This document shows positions 32,488 to 34,344 of a DNA stretch of 34,344 nucleotides, one piece after another. How positions within the stretch are numbered: the stretch's first letter is position 1; each line of letters opens with the position of its first letter. The stretch covers positions 1-34,344 of the forward strand of contig CAJKWD010000009.1 in assembly GCA_905203475.1 (NCBI GenBank), written 5' to 3'. The DNA is from an uncultured Acholeplasmataceae bacterium (lineage in GTDB: Bacteria; Bacillota_I; Bacilli_A; RF39; UBA660). Under the pieces are notes generated by a model. That model ran no database searches, was not told the DNA's origin, and saw only the letters and a list, made by a program, of their open reading frames with translations. Made by a program: the position numbers and the translations under genes.

Positions 32488-32516
32488 TTGACAAATATAT
32501 GGGAATTTGCTAATAT
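32488..32516 (+). promoter_or_regulatory. Promoter of the serS T-box transcript
   Basis: TTGACA (32488-32493), a 17-base spacer and TAATAT (32511-32516): nearly the same boxes as in the glyS T-box promoter. Confidence 0.88.
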
Positions 32517-32522
32517 GGGTTT

Positions 32523-32722
32523 ATAAAAACAAAGACAGGAACTAAGTAATAAAGGACTCTTTCCAAGAAAGTTCGTGGGTGATGGAAACGAATAAGAGAA
32601 ATTTATGAAATCTACTCCTCGAGTGAAATGCAAACATTTCCGGTTCACACCGTTATCTAAAGTGAGTAAAATAAAGGATGGTACCGTGCTTATGCACTCC
32701 TTAGGTATAATCCTTTTTTTAT
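32523..32722 (+). promoter_or_regulatory. T-box riboswitch for the DUF1653-serS operon, probable Ser specifier TCT
   Basis: The T-box core AAGGATGGTACCGTG is at about 32675-32689, and a terminator forms between AAAGGAT and ATCCTTTTTTT (ending near 32719). In stem I, AGGA/TCCT below and ATAAA/TTTAT above frame a loop whose 3' strand is GAAATCTAC. TCT (32611-32613) is in the specifier position, coding serine. The first gene after it is a small DUF1653 gene, not serS. Confidence 0.9.
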
Positions 32723-32740
32723 TTAGAAAGAAGGAAAAGA

Positions 32741-32962
32741 ATGGTAAAAGCACATGAGAAATATAGACACTTTAAAGGAGATATTATAGAAGTTATCTGT
32801 ATTGCAAAACACTCGGAAACATTAGAAGATATGGTTGTTTATATACACAACCATACTTATTGGGTAAGACCACTGTCGATGTTTGAAGATAAAACAGATG
32901 TAAGTAGTAGATCAGATAATAGGACTGGTCAAAAATATAGATTTGAAAAAATAGGAGGATAA
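32741..32962 (+). CDS. DUF1653 family protein, 73 residues
   Basis: A small protein with the DUF1653 pattern: YRHFKGDIIEVICIAKHSET (8-27), LEDMVVYI, and YWVRPLSMFED. The family has no proven function. AAGGAAAAG precedes ATG 32741. It lies between the serine T-box and serS, and its last codons (GGAGGATAA) make the serS ribosome binding site, so the two are translated together and controlled by serine tRNA charging. Confidence 0.9.
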   Translation: MVKAHEKYRHFKGDIIEVICIAKHSETLEDMVVYIHNHTYWVRPLSMFEDKTDVSSRSDNRTGQKYRFEKIGG

Positions 32963-32964
32963 AT

Positions 32965-34248
32965 ATGTTAGACATTAAATTTTTAAGAGAAAATCAAGAA
33001 TTAGTAAAGGAAAATATTAAAAAGAAATTTCAAGATGAAAAATTACCACTTGTTGATGAAGTAGTAACATTAGATAAAAAGAATCGTGAATTAAAACAAC
33101 AAGGTGATGAACTAAGAAGCAAAAGAAATGAATCTAGTAGTCAAATTGGATTACTTATGCGCGATAAAAAAATTGACGAAGCAAATGCATTAAAAGAGCA
33201 AGTAAAAGAAATTAATCAACAACTAACACAAATCGAAGAAGAAGAAACTAAAATATCACAAGAAATTAGAGAAAAAATGTTAATTATTCCACAAATGATT
33301 GATCCATCTGTACCAATTGGAAAAGATGATACAGAAAATGTAGAAATTGAAAGATATGGAGAACCAATTGTACCTGATTATGAAATTCCATATCATGCAG
33401 ACATTTGTGATAAATTAAATGGGTTAGATAAAGAAAGTGCTGGACGTACTTCTGGAAATGGATTTTATTATTTAATGGGTGATGTAGCAAGACTTCATTC
33501 AGCTATGTTATCTTATGCTAGAGACTTTATGATTAATAAAGGATTTACTTATTGTATTCCCCCATTTATGATTCATGGAGATGTTGTAAATGGTGTAATG
33601 AGCTTTGCTGAAATGGATGCAATGATGTACAAAATCGAAGGAGAAGATCTATTCTTAATTGGAACTAGTGAACACTCTATGATTGGAAAATTTAAAGGAC
33701 AAATTATCAAAGAAAATGAATTGCCAATCACTTTAACTTCTTATTCTCCATGTTTTAGAAAAGAAGTTGGAGCACATGGTATCGAGGAACGTGGTCTTTA
33801 CAGAGTACATCAATTTGAAAAGCAAGAAATGGTTGTTCTTTGTAAACCAGAAGAAGCTATGGATTGGTATAATAAAATGTGGCAATACACTGTAGAATTC
33901 TTTAGAAGTCTAGATATTCCAGTTAGAACCTTAGAATGTTGTAGTGGTGATTTAGCAGATTTAAAAGTAAAATCTTGTGATGTAGAATCTTGGAGTCCTA
34001 GACAGAAAAAATATTTTGAAGTTGGTAGTTGTTCTACATTAGGAGATGCTCAAGCAAGACGCCTAAGTATCCGTGCTAAAGGAGAAAATGGAAACTATTT
34101 AGTATCTACCTTAAATAATACCGTACTAGCTACTCCACGTGGCCTAATTGCTTTCTTAGAAAATAACTATCAAGCAGATGGAAGTATTAAAATTCCAGAA
34201 GCATTAAGACCATACATGGGTGGTATGGAAGTAATTCAACCAAAATAA
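32965..34248 (+). CDS. serS: Seryl-tRNA synthetase, divergent bacterial-type form
   Basis: Charges tRNA-Ser (and tRNA-Sec where present). The 427 residues have the N-terminal antiparallel coiled coil (about 1-110) that grips the long variable arm, then the class II core with motif 2 (CFRKEVGAHG ... RGLYRVHQFEK, about 257-283) and motif 3. Several places differ from the usual bacterial text: GTSEHSMIG in place of the common PTAEVPL region, CCSGDLADLKVKSCDVESW in place of the CTGDLG...YDLEVW block, and NNTVLATPRG where bacteria usually have NGSGLAVGR. These resemble the forms seen in archaeal/eukaryotic-like SerRS, which is my reading and not a search result. AGGAGG precedes ATG 32965. Confidence 0.95.
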   Translation: MLDIKFLRENQELVKENIKKKFQDEKLPLVDEVVTLDKKNRELKQQGDELRSKRNESSSQIGLLMRDKKIDEANALKEQVKEINQQLTQIEEEETKISQEIREKMLIIPQMIDPSVPIGKDDTENVEIERYGEPIVPDYEIPYHADICDKLNGLDKESAGRTSGNGFYYLMGDVARLHSAMLSYARDFMINKGFTYCIPPFMIHGDVVNGVMSFAEMDAMMYKIEGEDLFLIGTSEHSMIGKFKGQIIKENELPITLTSYSPCFRKEVGAHGIEERGLYRVHQFEKQEMVVLCKPEEAMDWYNKMWQYTVEFFRSLDIPVRTLECCSGDLADLKVKSCDVESWSPRQKKYFEVGSCSTLGDAQARRLSIRAKGENGNYLVSTLNNTVLATPRGLIAFLENNYQADGSIKIPEALRPYMGGMEVIQPK

Positions 34249-34277
34249 AAAGGATTTTGATATCCTTTTTATTTTTT
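34247..34277. terminator. Bidirectional terminator after serS
   Basis: AAAAAGGAT / ATCCTTTTT stem with T-runs on both strands, shared by serS and the convergent gene at the right edge. Confidence 0.82.
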
Positions 34278-34344
34278 TATTCTATTACAAATGGATCTTG
34301 CATCGTTCCTGTTCCTGTGAACTTTAGATTCTCTGTGTTCAGAT
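34277..34344 (-). CDS. C-terminal end of an unknown protein (cut by window edge)
   Basis: The last 68 bases hold an open minus-strand frame ending in TAA just before a terminator. It reads LNTENLKFTGTGTMQDPFVIE. The pattern GTGT..DPF.IE is common at the end of secreted repeat proteins of this group, so a surface protein is likely. Too short for more. Confidence 0.55.
   Translation of the reverse strand, partial: LNTENLKFTGTGTMQDPFVIE

Noticed and set aside
32457..32753. Minus-strand frame over the serS T-box
   Set aside because: Antisense to a clear T-box leader; no site before the start.
1..34344. Mycoplasma-type code (TGA as Trp)
   Set aside because: TGA closes several genes at family-correct ends (cdd, yqfC, yqzL, ybeY-overlap VanZ gene) and Trp is TGG in the coding regions.
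1..34344. Prophage, insertion sequence, CRISPR array, tRNA or rRNA genes
   Set aside because: No integrase, transposase, direct-repeat arrays or cloverleaf/rRNA sequence was seen on either strand.

Overview
The window is a piece of chromosome from a low-GC, Gram-positive bacterium of the Bacilli/Erysipelotrichia kind. Evidence: AT-rich sequence with strong AGGAGG-type ribosome binding sites; three T-box leaders; the yqfC-yqfD ... ybeY-dgkA-cdd-era-yqzL-recO-glyS order known from Bacillus; MurT/GatD; and sortase-anchored surface proteins. TGA is used as a stop throughout, so the standard code applies. I cannot name the species; an uncultured gut Firmicute is my inference. No tRNA, rRNA, CRISPR array, transposase or integrase was seen.

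Layout. 1-1.5 kb (minus): N-terminal part of a secreted/anchored surface protein behind a leader with a terminator/antiterminator arrangement. 1.5-3.1 kb: glyS with a glycine T-box. 3.1-9.3 kb (minus): an unknown gene with its own promoter, then the housekeeping operon yqfC, yqfD, a VanZ-like gene, ybeY, two tandem dgkA-like genes, cdd, era, yqzL (34 codons, overlapping recO) and recO. 9.3-11.4 kb (plus): murT-gatD for lipid II amidation, where GatD has lost both its glutaminase Cys and His. 11.4-15.6 kb (minus): a small unknown gene, then pheS-pheT under a phenylalanine T-box (specifier TTC). 15.6-17.6 kb (minus): two type IV pilin-like proteins, a membrane protein and a 53-residue membrane peptide. 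17.6-20.6 kb (minus): recD2 and an unknown single-pass membrane protein.

20.6-26.5 kb (minus) is the main accessory region: two surface proteins, each with a Cys...Thr-Gln thioester signature, Cna-B-type repeats and an unusual sorting signal (VPDTS, YPNTE), each followed at once by its own sortase, with a multi-pass/coiled-coil membrane protein between the two units. It looks like a two-unit covalent adhesin (or pilus-like) system. 26.5-27.7 kb: two unknown membrane genes. 27.7-31.6 kb: cell-wall enzymes and transport (DacA-type carboxypeptidase, a CDF cation transporter, two tandem VanY-type peptidases). 31.6-34.3 kb: mutM, then a serine T-box controlling a DUF1653 gene and a divergent serS. 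The last 68 bases hold the C-terminal end of another minus-strand gene.

Functional themes are peptidoglycan precursor amidation and trimming (MurT/GatD, DacA, two VanY, two DgkA-like lipid kinases, VanZ-like), covalent surface display (sortases and thioester proteins), and aminoacyl-tRNA synthetases under T-box control. Starts were placed by ribosome binding site and family N-terminus, so several coding regions are shorter than the longest open frame.
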